Below, piece after piece: positions 11,619 to 23,347 of a DNA stretch of 64,000 nucleotides. Positions within the stretch are counted from its first letter, which is position 1. Each line of letters begins with the position of its first letter. A model generated the notes under the pieces. That model was not told where the DNA came from, searched no databases, and saw only the letters and a list, made by a program, of their open reading frames with translations. Source of the stretch: Mycocentrospora acerina (taxonomy: Eukaryota > Ascomycota > Dothideomycetes > Pleosporales); assembly GCA_022701365.1 (NCBI GenBank), contig JAKUHH010000090.1, forward strand, positions 62,001-126,000, read 5' to 3'. The position numbers were made by a program, and so were the translations under genes.

Positions 11619-12022
11619 TGTAACTGCAGCAACCACATGGTCGGTGCCCGCAAGTGTTGAATGTGCGAGCGAGTGGGCGTGCAGGAATATCTTGGGGCGC
11701 AAGGCGAGGGCAAGCTGGAAGACGCAATGCAGGTTTCGTCATGGCGGGCTGGGACGCGAATTCGCTAGCAGACATATCGGATGCATGGGGCACGCACATG
11801 GAAGCACGGCTAGGGAAGCGCTTGGGCCTGGCCGCCTCTTCTCGCCTCTGCATTTTTTGTCTTTTTGCCTGCTTATCGATAACCCCGCCTAGAGAATCCA
11901 CGACAATTCTCCACGCTCGCGAATAATCAGCAATCAGACACACGAGCAGCAAGAGCGCGACATCCAGAAGAAGCCACTCGCCTACGCCCACACCCACACC
12001 CACACCCACACACCCACACACA
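11619..12022. promoter_or_regulatory. Divergent promoter region between MDM31 and PNO1
   Basis: About 400 bp separates the two start codons, so both genes are likely driven from here. The PNO1-proximal end is a CACACC/CACA-rich simple repeat (about 11982-12021) in its leader. Confidence 0.6.
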
Positions 12023-12875
12023 ATGCCTGCCCCCACCGCGCTCCAGCGCCGCCCAGACGACTTCGTAGCCGACGTCGCCATGGAAGCTACAGACGTCCCA
12101 CTGCCCATGGAAGAAGACACCGAACTGCTCGACATGAGCGCCATGCCCCAGGACGCCCCGCAAGATGCTGCCACTGCCCTCGACGCGCCCGCCGAAGACG
12201 CCCTCATGACCGACGAGAGCGGCCGCCCACGCTTTGCGCCCTCCAAATCCATTCCTCTCGCCTTCCGCCGCGAGCAGCGCAAAGTCCCCATCCCCCCGCA
12301 CCGCATGACGCCCCTCAAGAACGCCTGGCCCAAGATCTACGTATGCAGCCTCCCTTCCCCCTTGCACCAAACATGTGTATAGCTGGTTGCTAACCCCCCA
12401 ATAGCCCCCCCTCGTTGAGCACCTCAAGCTGCAGGTCCGCATGAACATCAAATCCAAATCCGTCGAGCTACGCACATCATCTGCCACAACCGATACGGGC
12501 GCCCTCCAAAAAGGCGAGGACTTTGTCAAAGCCTTCACCCTAGGCTTCGACGTCGACGACGCCATCGCCCTCCTCCGTCTCGACGATCTCTACATTGAAA
12601 CCTTTGAGATCAAGGACGTCAAGACCCTGCAGGGCGAGCACATGGGCCGCGCCATTGGCCGCATCGCAGGGAAAGACGGGAAAACAAAATTCGCCATTGA
12701 AAACGCGAGTCGCACCCGCGTCGTCCTCGCCGACCAGAAGATCCACATCCTGGGTGGCTTCAAGAATATCCATGTTGCGCGCGAGTCGATTGTGAGTCTG
12801 ATTTTGGGCCAGAACCCCAGCAAGGTATACGGCAACTTGAGGACTGTGGCGGGGAGGATGAAGGAGCGTTTTTAG
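12023..12875 (+). CDS. PNO1: Ribosome assembly factor Pno1/Dim2 (KH domain)
   Basis: Pno1 is an essential nuclear/nucleolar RNA-binding protein that holds the 3' end of 18S rRNA on pre-40S particles and partners the Nob1 nuclease. Two exons join in phase 0 across intron 12341-12404 (GTATGC, TTGCTAAC branch site, TAG), giving 262 residues, close to the usual length. The N-terminal 80 residues are acidic and variable. The conserved body includes HRMTPLKNAWPKIY, the GFDVDDAIALLRLDDLYIE segment and a KH domain with GRAIGRIAGKDGKT and the HILGGFKNI block. It ends in NLRTVAGRMKERF, typical of the family. Confidence 0.95.
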
Positions 12876-13345
12876 ATGCTGAAGACGAGGAACAGAAAGA
12901 GGAAGAAGAGGAACTCTTGTGTTTTTGCGCATTTCCACGGCGTTTTTTTTTGGAAAGAGATGGGATTGGACCGGGAACTTCACGAGCAGGGGGGAAAAAA
13001 ATATCCATCTGATATGATTTTTTTTCCAATGCTTGCAAATATGATGGGGAAGATGAGCACGAGCATGGCAATATTCTTCTCATCTTTTTTTCATTTCGTT
13101 TTCTTCCATGCTAGATTTTTCCACTTTTTTATATATTCCTACATGGGAAAATAGATGAAGATCAATAGCGAAGAAAAACTAAATTTTCAAGTTAAATTTT
13201 GTGTTCATTGTCAGATTTAATTATGTTCAGCCTGTTCTTTTCTACTAATCATTACCATCATGTGATATCACTACTTCTACTACTACTCCTACTACTACTA
13301 CTCCTCCTCCTCCTCCTCCTCCTCCTCCTCCTCCTCCTCCTCCTC
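12876..13345. other. AT-rich 3' region of PNO1 ending in a CTA/CTC triplet array
   Basis: No gene is seen. The stretch holds many T homopolymers. From about 13269 it becomes a (CTA)n then (CTC)n microsatellite that leads straight into the assembly gap. Confidence 0.75.
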
Positions 13346-13585
13346 NNNNNNNNNNNNNNNNNNNNNNNNNNNNNNNNNNNNNNNNNNNNNNNNNNNNNNN
13401 NNNNNNNNNNNNNNNNNNNNNNNNNNNNNNNNNNNNNNNNNNNNNNNNNNNNNNNNNNNNNNNNNNNNNNNNNNNNNNNNNNNNNNNNNNNNNNNNNNNN
13501 NNNNNNNNNNNNNNNNNNNNNNNNNNNNNNNNNNNNNNNNNNNNNNNNNNNNNNNNNNNNNNNNNNNNNNNNNNNNNNNNNNNNN
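13346..13585. other. Assembly gap of 240 N inside a CTC triplet repeat
   Basis: The unresolved bases are flanked on both sides by (CTC)n, 13305-13345 and 13586-13602. The gap is therefore most simply a collapsed or unresolved microsatellite, and the true length is unknown. Confidence 0.95.
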
Positions 13586-13619
13586 CTCCTCCTCCTCCTC
13601 CTCAGTTGCCCTGCTCAAC

Positions 13620-13980
13620 ACTAACCCTACACTGATCCTTACTCTCCAGATACATCACCTTGCCATCCAGTCCCGCAGCATGCACTGCCCTTTCAAAAAC
13701 AATCCAACCGACTTGGAAACACATCGTAGTCATCAAAGTGCGGGAGCAGGATTGCATTAATGCGGGGGTAAGTCTTCCCAGTCGATGGCAGGATTTATTT
13801 GCCGTGTTGCACTCACGCGCCAGGGCCAAGATGTACGTGGTCGCCTGCATGGAGGAAATTTGTGGATCGTTCAGGATGCGCAGGCCCTCCCACTCCAAGA
13901 TTGTGGTTGCGGTCCCCACAAAGAAAAGAGAGGCGCTTGTCAAGGCGTCGGGGGCATTGACCGGGTGGATCTTGGTCTCT
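13620..13980 (-). pseudogene. Decayed MBL-fold metallo-hydrolase gene
   Basis: Four fragments in changing frames read like one metallo-beta-lactamase-fold protein. They are SLFFVGTATTILEWEGLRIL ending NDP; then NFLHAGDHVHLGPG; then INPAIDWEDLPP; then INAILL followed by PHFDDYD. In the family this order is usual: TATTIL..G.RILTDPNF, HAGDHVHLGPG, TNPA, then the HxHxDH metal site. Here small extra bases near 13862 (2 nt), 13814 (2 nt) and 13761 (1 nt) break the frame. The place expected for HxHxDH reads HFDDYD, so the metal ligands are lost as well. The gene also stops short of full length near the assembly gap. Sequencing error could explain single shifts, but not the damaged metal site. Confidence 0.72.
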
Positions 13981-14811
13981 TTGGCATCAGGGCGGCCGGC
14001 CGGCACAGAGATCTGGTGTTTGGTTCGAGGGCCCGCAAGTATTTGGGCGACATCTGCATGTGCTTCATGTCTGCTGTTGGAGCAGGCCAGGAGACAGTGT
14101 GGCTGGCTTTCTTCCTTTTCGTAGTGGTTCTTGTGAACGTGTAGAGCTTTTATGGCGAATTTTGGGTGTGCAGTGGTGGTAGAGAGGGAGGCAAGAGAAC
14201 AGAGCAAAGAAAAGGAAGCGCACTCCGTCTCCAGAATAAGACGACATGATTTGCGATGGGGAGAATGCCAGCGACGACAGAAGATGGTAACAATGAAGTG
14301 CTGTGGCAGGGTTAGTCGTACGGATGACACTCTCTCGACGGCGTGCAGTGGGTGTGGCCTTGTGCGCTCTTCGCGCTCATGTTATATGTGGGCATGGCGA
14401 GAGACGAGATGGCGTGTGTACTGGGCAAGAGGGCTGAGTGTTGATCTTCTTACGCGTCCCTGCCGCGGTGTCGACGGCAGACGAAAGGAACGGCCCCTGC
14501 CCCTGTCCCTGCTCGGCGCTGTCCAAGCAGAGAGGCTGAGGGGTGGAGCTGTGCGTGTGCGTGTGCGTTGCCAAACGACGACCGAGTTGCCGTAGCTGGC
14601 GATGCGACGCTTGGTTTGGCGTGGAGCTTGATCCCTGCAGCCGTCGTCCCCTTTGGGAAGCAATGCTGTGAACACCTGGCGAATCAACCAGTCGAGCGCG
14701 AGCCAGAGACCGTCCTCTCGGCAACGGAGCCCCTAGAAACATGCAGTCCAGAGACCAGCGGCGAGGAGCATCTCCGACCCATTGAGGCGCACGTGGACGA
14801 GGCGCTGTCCA
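13981..14811. other. Intergenic, no gene seen
   Basis: The upstream side of the pseudogene and the promoter/leader of the mannosidase gene. Open frames here run on both strands but have no recognisable content, and the one leading into the mannosidase frame begins without an ATG. Confidence 0.55.
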
Positions 14812-17124
14812 ATGCACTCTACACGCGACCCGTTCAACCTCCGCAACAAAGCCTCGCTAGCAGCGCCCTCGGCCTTTGCCCTGCTCCAGAACGCCGCCGC
14901 AAAGACGACGGAGAAAGCCCTCGCATCCACCAAGCAGGCGGTCGAGGCAACCAAGCAGGCCATCCACGACACCGACATGTCCTTTGCCAGCGTCCCCAAC
15001 CTCGAGACTGCCCAGCGCCGCTTCGAGGATAATGTTTGGAACAAGGTCACGGGGAAAGAGAAGGGCCTACCCATGTACAAGGACAAGCCCACCGGCTACG
15101 GCTATGGCGTTGGGAGTGCCAGGGGACGCAGGGGCTTTCTGAAGACCCGCAAGGGCGTGGGGTTGGTGGTATTGCTCGTGCTGGCCGTCTTGTACTGGTT
15201 TGGCTGGTCAAGCCCAGCACATGACGGGAGTGGCAAGAGCGACGGCAAAAAGAGCTGGGTGCCCTTCTCGGGCGGCGGAGGGGGGAAGAAGAAGGGCAAT
15301 GCACTCTGGGACAAGAGGAGGGACGACGTGAAGGACGCCTTTTTGCTGAGTTGGACGGCCTATGAGGAGCATGGATGGGGTACGTCTTCCTGATGGCCAT
15401 GCCATCTACCCTGGGTAGAGACGGTGTTGGACACTCGCATTCTGACAGAAACAGGCTACGACGAATACCACCCCGTCTCCCGCAAAGGCCGCTACATGGC
15501 AGAGCCCAATGGCCTTGGTTGGATCATTGTCGACGCTCTTGACACCCTCATGATCATGGGCCTCAAGAAAGAGCTCAAACACGCTCGCGAGTGGATATCA
15601 ACAACGCTTGATTACGACAAGAAGCAGGACGTGAACACGTTCGAAACCACCATACGCATGCTCGGCGGTCTACTGTCTGCACACTACCTCCAGGAAACCC
15701 TGCCTGGCCTGAAACCCGACAACGCCAACGAAGAGGACATCTTTCTCGAAAAGGCGACGGATCTGGCAGATCGGCTCATGGGCGCCTACGACTCGCCATC
15801 TGGCGTTCCTTGGGCCAGCGTCATCCTCCACGATGGCAAGGGTGAGGCCTCTCATGCCGATGGCGGTGCTTCCTCCACTGCGGAAGCGACAACTCTCCAA
15901 CTCGAGATGAAGTACCTAGCCTACCTGACTGGTGAAGCGCACTACTGGGAAAAGGCAGAAAAAGTCATGCAAGTCGTCGACAACAACGGCGCCAGAGACG
16001 GACTGGTTCCCATCTTCATCTATGCGAGCACAGGAACCTTCCGTGGGGAGGAAATTCGACTAGGAAGCAGGGGCGACAGCTACTATGAATACCTAATTAA
16101 ACAATACCTCCAGACGCAGAAGCAAGAGCCGGTGTATCTAGACATGTGGGAAGAGACACTCAAGGGCGTCAAGAAGCATCTCCTTGCCTACACCAAGGAC
16201 AGCCACCTCACGGTACTGGCTGAGCGGCCTTCTGGCGTAGAGGGTCATCTACATCCCAAGATGGACCACCTAGTATGTTTCTATCCAGGCACCATCGCCT
16301 TGGCCGTCACAGGTGGCTTGCCCGTCTCCGAAGCTAAAAAATTACCCACCTGGGGCAAGAAGCAAGAAGAAGACATGCAACTCGCCCGTGAACTCACAAA
16401 AACATGCATGGGCATGTACCGTGTTAATCCGACCGGACTCGCACCAGAAATCGCACACTTTGAGTTTGACGACCCACCGAAGATGTACCACACTGAGATA
16501 TTGGAGTCCAAGACCAACCTTGAACTCGACGTCGCGGAAGGCGAAGACTGGAAGAAGGACTTTGTCATCAAGTCTGCTGACGCGCATAACCTCCAGCGCC
16601 CAGAGACCGTGGAGAGCTTGTTCTACATGTGGCGCATCACAGGCGATGAAATCTACCGCGAGTGGGGATGGGAGATGTTCCAATCCTTTGCCAACTACAC
16701 CATCATTGAAAATGGTGGGGGCTTCACGTCTGTCAATGATGTGCGCACAATCCCACCGCCGAGCAGAGATAACATGGAGAGTTTCTGGCTGGTACGTTTT
16801 ACCTCTCCCCTTTTTTCCCTCATCCTTCCTTGGTCCCAAGGAAAAACACCCCCCCGCCTCAAGCCAAAGAAAAAGCTAATCCCACCACAGGCCGAAACAC
16901 TCAAATACTTCTACCTCCTCTTCAGCCCCAACGATGTCCTGCCCCTCGATCAAATCGTCCTCAACACAGAAGCTCATCCCTTCCCTCGCTTCGACGCAAG
17001 CAAGAAGCGCTTCAAGACGGGGTGGAAGAGACTGCCACGAGATGCAAAGGGGAACATTGTCGAAGCGGAGAAGCACGACAAGCCGTCAAAGGGGCATGCC
17101 GAGCCCGAACTTCCTGATATTTGA
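14812..17124 (+). CDS. MNS1: Mannosyl-oligosaccharide alpha-1,2-mannosidase (GH47), type II membrane protein
   Basis: The enzyme trims alpha-1,2-linked mannose from N-glycans in the ER/Golgi. Three exons join across introns 15380-15454 and 16792-16890, giving about 712 residues. The long cytosolic N-terminus is followed by one membrane anchor (GVGLVVLLVLAVLYWFGW, about residues 115-132), a Gly/Lys-rich stem and the GH47 domain. Visible family blocks include FETTIRMLGGLLSAHYL, HLVCFYPG, NLQRPETVESLFYMWR, NMESFWLAETLKYFYLLFSP and VLNTEAHPF, whose Thr ligates calcium. I chose the first in-frame ATG (MHSTRDPF). The second intron is 99 nt and contains no in-frame stop, so unspliced transcripts would still be readable. 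Symbol by family only; the ER versus Golgi class is not certain. Confidence 0.93.
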
Positions 17125-17645
17125 GTGAGTGGTTGAACCGATATGAGCTGTAGGTTCTTGCATGGATTTGGCGTTTGAAAAAATATGGGGGGGAGGGGTT
17201 TTTCTTTGCTTTTCGAACAGCGTGGTATGGTATGGCATGGTATGATGCGAGGGAATGTAAACGAACAATGGAGTGTGGGAGGGGGTTGGGGAAATGAACA
17301 TGCGTGCATGTTTGTTTGTTTGTTTGTTTGTTTGTATGTGGTGTGGTGTGGTGTGGTATGGTATGGTATGGATGTAATTACACCATGGAGATGTTTCCTT
17401 CATTTATCTATGTTATCGTCGTCGTCGTCGTACTCGGTAAACTTGCAAACAAAGAGGTTATGAAAAGGGAGAAAGAATACATGATATCAGCGATTGCCAT
17501 CATCATCATCATCATCGTCATTATAATAATCATTACAACTCGTTCTGTTCCGTTCCGTTGTGCTTGGATCTCATTGTCATTGTCCTTGTCATTGTCCTTG
17601 CCATTTTCATCATTATTATCATTATCATCATCGTCATCATCATGA
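17125..17645. repeat. Microsatellite-rich convergent intergenic region
   Basis: This is the 3' side of two convergent genes. It contains TTTG repeats (about 17309-17335), GTGTG/GTATG pentanucleotides (17338-17372), GTC triplets (about 17412-17432) and ATC/ATT triplets (about 17498-17645). No gene is seen. Confidence 0.8.
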
Positions 17646-20048
17646 TTACAACCCTCCCAACCCGTCCAGCAATGCTGTTAACCCCCCAACCCCCATCAAC
17701 GCCTGCATGGTCCTCTTCTTCCTTCCCGATGCATATCCGCCTCTGCTCCTAGACTTTGATCTGTACCGCCTTGCCCTCTCTCTTCCGCCGCTGTCAGACT
17801 CTGATGTTGTAAAGTCTGTGTCGTAGCGGCTGGGATTGTAGTTGTGATTGTAATTGTGATTGTAGTTGTTGGTGTTGATACTATTATTGTTGGGATGGAA
17901 GTTCATGTAGGATTGGCGGAGGGGGGATTGCGGGATGGGGACTGCGTTTTGGGCTGGAGTTGGGTATGGGGGGTGAGTTTGGCGGTGGGGAGGGGCCGGA
18001 TAGGGGGGTGGGTAGGGGAATTGTGGCTGTGGGGGAGGTCGGGGGCCGGGTATAGCGGTCAATCCCGGGCCGGGTGTAGACAAGGAGCGGTCTAATGGCG
18101 GCGGTGGCGGCGGTAATGGCGAGTATGGTAGAGTGCTTGAGGAGCGTTCGAGCGGGGCGTGCGGTCGTGGTGTGCGGTCGCGGTCCATGTCATTTGTTCT
18201 TTGGGGAGGGGGTGGCGGGGCACGGTCTCGGTCGAGGGACGACCGCTTGGGGGCAGCTTTTGTCTTGTGGAGAGGTGGGGAGGTAACTGGCTGTGTGCTT
18301 CGGTAGATTTCAACTGTGCGTTCCACGAGTTGTTTGACGTGTTCGAATTTTAGAGCATGCTCGATACAGAAACACGTCTCGAGTTTTGTTCGCTTTCCTT
18401 CGCGTCGCTCCTTCTGCACTTGGGTTACTCGGTAGCCAGCTTCGTAAATAGCTTCCTTGCACACCCAACTGGCCATGATCTCTGTCCACGGATGACGCTC
18501 TGAAAACGCGGCCGAGGACGGCAGTTCTGTATTTGAACCAATCATCTTGGCGTCAATAAACTTCCAGTAATACTTTCGTGTGCATAGTGACCATGGAATC
18601 TCAAGATCAACATCCGAATCTTCTTCATTCGCCTCGATTGCTGCTGCGGCTTCAACAGGGAGACTGGACAAGCTAGGCCGAGGCGAGGTAGGTGCATATT
18701 GCTCAGTGGCTGGAGTTGTAGCAACATTACGTCGAGTCCTCGGGGATGAAGCTGGTGATGGGGGAACAACCGATCCTTTCTTTGACTGTGGTACTGATAT
18801 TGGTGGTGTGACTGTGTCACCAAACAGTGGTTGGACACTGCCTGGTCTTTGAGACCTCATACTTTTGCGATAATTACGCTCTTCTTCACTATCAGACTCA
18901 ACTGTAGGTTGTTGGCTTTCTCTTTGTTGCATCTGAATCTCTCGTTCTGCATCACGGAGACGGTCATCGAATTGAGGTAGGCTTGTCCATCTCCCCAGAA
19001 GATGTTCTACGTGCGGGGCAGAAATACTGCATGTAGCTGATAAATATCCGCCCTCAGCAAAGCCAGAGGTATCGAGGCTTGCGAGATGAGTATCATGATA
19101 TCGATGCAGAGAACCCGGGCCGGGCATTGTAATTGCACGTCCTGCGGCGGTGAGACTTTGCGAACTGTCAGACTCCATCAACACCCGGGCATCTATCTTT
19201 GGCGTTTGCTCGTAGAGCTTTGAGGCGAACAGGATTGATAATTGCTGTTCGATAATGAGCGTCTCTAGCTGCATTTTCTCATTTGCTACTGCTCTTGCGG
19301 CCTGCTGTGGCGATACTGTCGGACGCAATCTGACCGGCTATCAGCATTCTAAACGACAGTTATTGGGAAGGTCGTGGTCCCGGAAATGAAAAAAAAACAT
19401 TGTTGCACACCGATGGTATTGACGGAAGTTTTGCTTACTTTGACCACATGATGCTCTGCGCTGTATACAGAGTCTGCAATAAAACTGACAAGGTTGTCCT
19501 CAAGGTCTCGAGATGCGCTGTAAGGTACTCTAACCTCGTCCGAATCACGGAACCCCGTCGTGACTGCCCATCTCGAACGAGACGAGATTCATTTTTTCTA
19601 TCTTGTCCAATAGAAGTGATGGACTCTATCTCGGTGAATATGGAACTAGATTGTTCGATAATATTCTCCAAAGTTTCATGGGCCTGTACATGTCAGTCAG
19701 CCATGTAAATCCCCCGGGTCACCTGGCATATCTATTGCCGTTGAAGCCCGGCGAATGACGAGTAAATATGTCACTCGCAGTGTTGAGATTGTCTGAACGC
19801 CACGCATCGCAAAGTGGGTGGTGTGTCGGGCAGGATCGGATCCAACGTACCTCGTGCGAAGGCAGACGGTCATCTTCCTTTATAATCGTGCCCACTTGTT
19901 TAACAATTGAGCCAAAGCCGTTGATGGATTTTGCGACCTTGATATAATCTCTTGCAACGTCCTGAGTTGAGGCAGCGACTCGATACAGCTCGTACGCGAG
20001 GCTCGAGCTCCGGGAAACAATTGGCAATATGGCAGCAAGTTCCGCCAT
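17646..20048 (-). CDS. Protein with fungal STAND-type N-terminal domain and proline-rich tail
   Basis: Three exons join in phase across introns 19684-19850 (GTACGT...CAG) and 19330-19438 (GTAAGC...CAG), giving about 708 residues. The N-terminus, starting MAELAAILPIVSRSSSLAYELYRVA, is a helical domain like the fungal N-terminal domain of STAND/NLR proteins (Pfam Fungal_N). A further helical stretch (LEYLTAHLETLRTTLSVLL and the following exon) follows. There is no NACHT or NB-ARC nucleotide-binding domain. The middle holds a conserved WTEIMASWVCKEAIYEAGYRV block, and the C-terminus is Pro-rich, then Asn/Tyr/His repeats and an Arg/Ser-rich tail. Such proteins are common in Pezizomycotina. A signalling role is plausible but unproven. 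Confidence 0.75.
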
Positions 20049-21750
20049 CGTGTCAGAATTTCTACGGCATGAAAACCCCGGGGTTGGTAAGCTTCCAAAA
20101 GTGGGGATATGGAAGATATTGCCTGGCAAGTGATTGAAGATTTGGCCTCAGTGTTCTCTGTGGTCGCTGAGGTCATTGCACGGATTATGCAGGGCATCGT
20201 ACGCGTTGACCGAGAATACAGAAGCGGAGATCTCAGCATGCTAGTGATTGGCTGAAGAAGGAGAAGGTGGCAACGGGCTGCACACGGCAAAGCGAAGTGG
20301 TTAATGCCAAGGGACAATGGTGGCTGTGATGCTATGCCGAACATGCGGATGGGGCTGAACACGTGCACGGTGACAATATGTCAGACCCAGGGCCCTCAAG
20401 ATGGCCTGCGCGTGATGCCGGATACACGGCTGCAATTGGCCACCTTGTGGTTCGCGGTGGTTTGGTGAGGCTCTCATCAAGGCGTGCATGCGTGTCGATT
20501 CTGGAAGCTTTTCAGCCTTACGGCAATGTACGGTTTCCGGTGAAGAGCTGACAAGATGCTGTGCACGCAAAGGGCCAAATTCTGAGCAGAAAACGAGAGC
20601 TTCTCCCACGCCCACCAGGCCTAGCGTTTGGGCAGAGCTCATGCGGCGTTGTTGAGAAGCGCAGACGTCTGGCACATGGAGTGGCATTGGGGCAACAGGC
20701 TGACAAAGAGAGGACTGAGCGACTGCAACTGCAACTACAACCACAAACACAAACACAACTACAACCACAACCACGACTACATGCAAAGGTCGTTGAAGAG
20801 AGGCCGAGTCTGGAGGCTGGAGATGATTATCCGCAACTCGAGGGCGACGGCAGGGTTGGCCGTCGTAGTCTGTACCCTCGATGCAGCCAGGCACAGCCAA
20901 CGACTGCGGGGCCAATATGGAAGTGATGCGAGGCGATGGATTGCACGGAATGACGGAGGTGGACTAATCACAAGGCTCGCGTCTGCCAAGGGGCGCTGGC
21001 TGGTTTGGGCAGGAGGCCTGGCCAGGACGGAAGACGTCCTCTATCCCTCCTTTTCCCCGGGCAGCCCATGACGGCAGACGCAGCAATTGGGCGCTGCCAA
21101 CGACAGAGGCACGTCCTACGAGCACGACGAGGCCAAAAGCCGTGTCCAAGTCTGCGTCTGAGAGTCGCACATTCCCCTGCCAAGGCTTGGCCAGCCGCAA
21201 TGTCGGCCGTAGCCATGGCCCCCAGTGGTGATTTTTGTCTATGGCCGCGTCCGAGGCCTACGCGGTGGCCGTCGACCGTCCAGCAGGTCGATTTAATGAA
21301 CGGCGGGCGCTAACTGCGCCAGTCGCTGTAGTGTCGAGCGTGCCATTTCGCGCACGCCTACATTGTGCTTCAGCCCACATTTCCCTGTTCAGCGCCCATA
21401 GTGTCGCCTTCGCTCCTTCTCCATACATACACGCCGTCGCTGCACCCTGCCGTCCAATCCGAACCCGAGCGGAATCCCACGCCGATTCCTCCATTCACCT
21501 ATTCGCGGAAAATCGACCCACATATTTAGTAGCAAATACCTCCCACATCACCTGCGACCAGAACCCAGCCACCAGACCAACATTCTGACCACATGCGACT
21601 TTGAGCCAATTGCCTCGTCGCGCGCACACATTCGAGACCTCCCAGAGACCCTCCACACGCCTTCCAGAAACCCTCCTGCATCGGGGCTGCTATCGATTGG
21701 AGTCCTCGCCACGCCTCAGCGAACCCCGCGCAGCTGCATATATCGCGGCC
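20049..21750. other. Long promoter/intergenic interval, no gene seen
   Basis: This 1.7 kb separates two divergent genes. It is not AT-rich and carries open frames on both strands. None has recognisable content, and several are translations of a cryptic CAACTA/CAACCA-type repeat at about 20722-20775. It may include 5' leader sequence of the neighbouring genes. Confidence 0.55.
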
Positions 21751-23347
21751 ATGCCCGCCATACCCACCATGCGCCGCACAGTGTCTACTGCCGCCGTCAG
21801 TACGGGCGTCATGGCTTCGCAGGAAGAACCTACACGGCCTACTTATAGAGGCTATGGCACCATGTCCCCAGGTCGACAGCGGCGACATTCATGGCACACC
21901 AGGCCGTGTATGCAAGAGGCGGAGAACTTCCAGGTCTTGGTGAGTAGATGCTCTCTATGCGCCCCATCCACAGGGCTGACTTGTATCACAGCTTCGCAAC
22001 TTCCTGGTCGAGCTCAATTGCAGACTAGACTTTCTTGAATCCTACGGCCACATCAACTACGACGCCGGCGTAGAATACGCATACAACACTCTTCTTGCCG
22101 TCCGCGATTCGTGCTCCAAGATATCGGATGGCGCAATTGAAGCTGGTCGCCGGCAAGCTTCCGTCTTCGTCGAGACGCTTGAGGAGCGGTACCAGGACGC
22201 CATGGAGAAGAAAGAGACACTGGGAGAAAAGGTCTTGGAGGGCATCATGCTCATGGAATCATACCTGACAGAGTTCGAAACACGCGCATACGCCATCAAA
22301 GACGGCTCACTCGGCTCCTATGCACAGGAGTTCTACGAAGAAGGCTTAAGGAAAATGGATGAGGGCTTGAGGAAAATGGACGAGGGATTCGGAAAGGCAA
22401 AAGAGGTGGTAGATGGTGGATTGGACAAGGCGCGGAGAGCACGAGAAACCATTGAGTTGACGATTGAACACGCAGTTCAAAATGCCCTCGCACGCGCAAA
22501 AGAACATGGCCTAATTCACTATGAGCATCTCCCCGAACCATGGAGAGTAAACCCACACATTCTCAAAGGCTACCGGTTCTCAGAAGGAAAATGGGCATGC
22601 GTGCGCTCCGTCTTCAGTGTTCACAACGAGCTCGTCAACATTTGGTCACACTTACTCGGTCTCCTTATGGTACTTTCTCTGGCCTTCTACTTTTACCCAT
22701 CCAGCGTCAACTTCAGCATGTCCACCAAGGCCGACATTTTCATCGCCGCCGTCTTTTTCTTTGCAGCTTGCAAATGCCTCGTTTGTTCGACCATCTGGCA
22801 CACCATGAACAGCATATCGCACCAGACGCTGCTCGAGCGCTTCGCCTGCGTCGACTACACTGGCATCTCCATGCTCGTCGCTGCGTCCATCATGACCACC
22901 GAGTACGCGGCCTTTTATTGCGAACCTGCCTCCCGTTGGTCCTACATGGTAATGACTGCTCTCCTTGGTGTTGGCGGTGTTATACTTCCATGGCACCCGA
23001 CTTTCAACCGTGCAGACATGGCCTGGCTACGCGTTACATTCTACGTCTCTCTTGCATGCACTGGATTCGTTCCGTTTGGCCAACTGGCAGCCACACGTGG
23101 CATCGAATGGGCACAGTACTTCTATGCGCCTATTACAAAGAGCATGGTCGTCTACTTCACAGGAGCGTGCCTATACGCTTGCAAAGTACCTGAACGCTGG
23201 TTCCCGGGTTGCTTTGACTACTTTGGTTGTTCGCACAACATCTGGCACTTCGCCGTTCTGGGTGGTATTGTCTTCCATTACACAGCCATGCAGGCCATGT
23301 TCACTTCGGCTTTGACACGTGCGCAGACAAGCTGCTCTGTTTATTAG
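21751..23347 (+). CDS. IZH3: Haemolysin-III / adiponectin-receptor-like membrane protein (IZH3-type)
   Basis: Members of this seven-helix PAQR family act in zinc and sterol homeostasis; yeast Izh3 has a long N-terminal extension like this one. Two exons join in phase 0 across intron 21940-21991, giving about 514 residues. The first 240 residues are soluble, helical and charged, with a direct repeat in GLRKMDEGLRKMDEG at about 181-194. The membrane part begins after GYRFSEGKWACVRSVFS and HNELVNIWSHL (about 256-284). It has the family's zinc-site histidines: one after the second helix (STIWHTMNS, about residue 333) and two in the C-terminal SHNIWHF motif. The frame runs upstream of 21751 without an ATG. 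Membership is clear; the IZH3 symbol rests on the extended N-terminus. Confidence 0.88.

Noticed and set aside
13199..13624. Frames running through the N gap
   Set aside because: They are poly-Leu or poly-Glu translations of the CTC array joined by unknown bases.
20301..20926. Overlapping frames on both strands upstream of the PAQR gene
   Set aside because: Low-complexity translations of CAACTA/CAACCA repeats, no conserved motif, no splice support.
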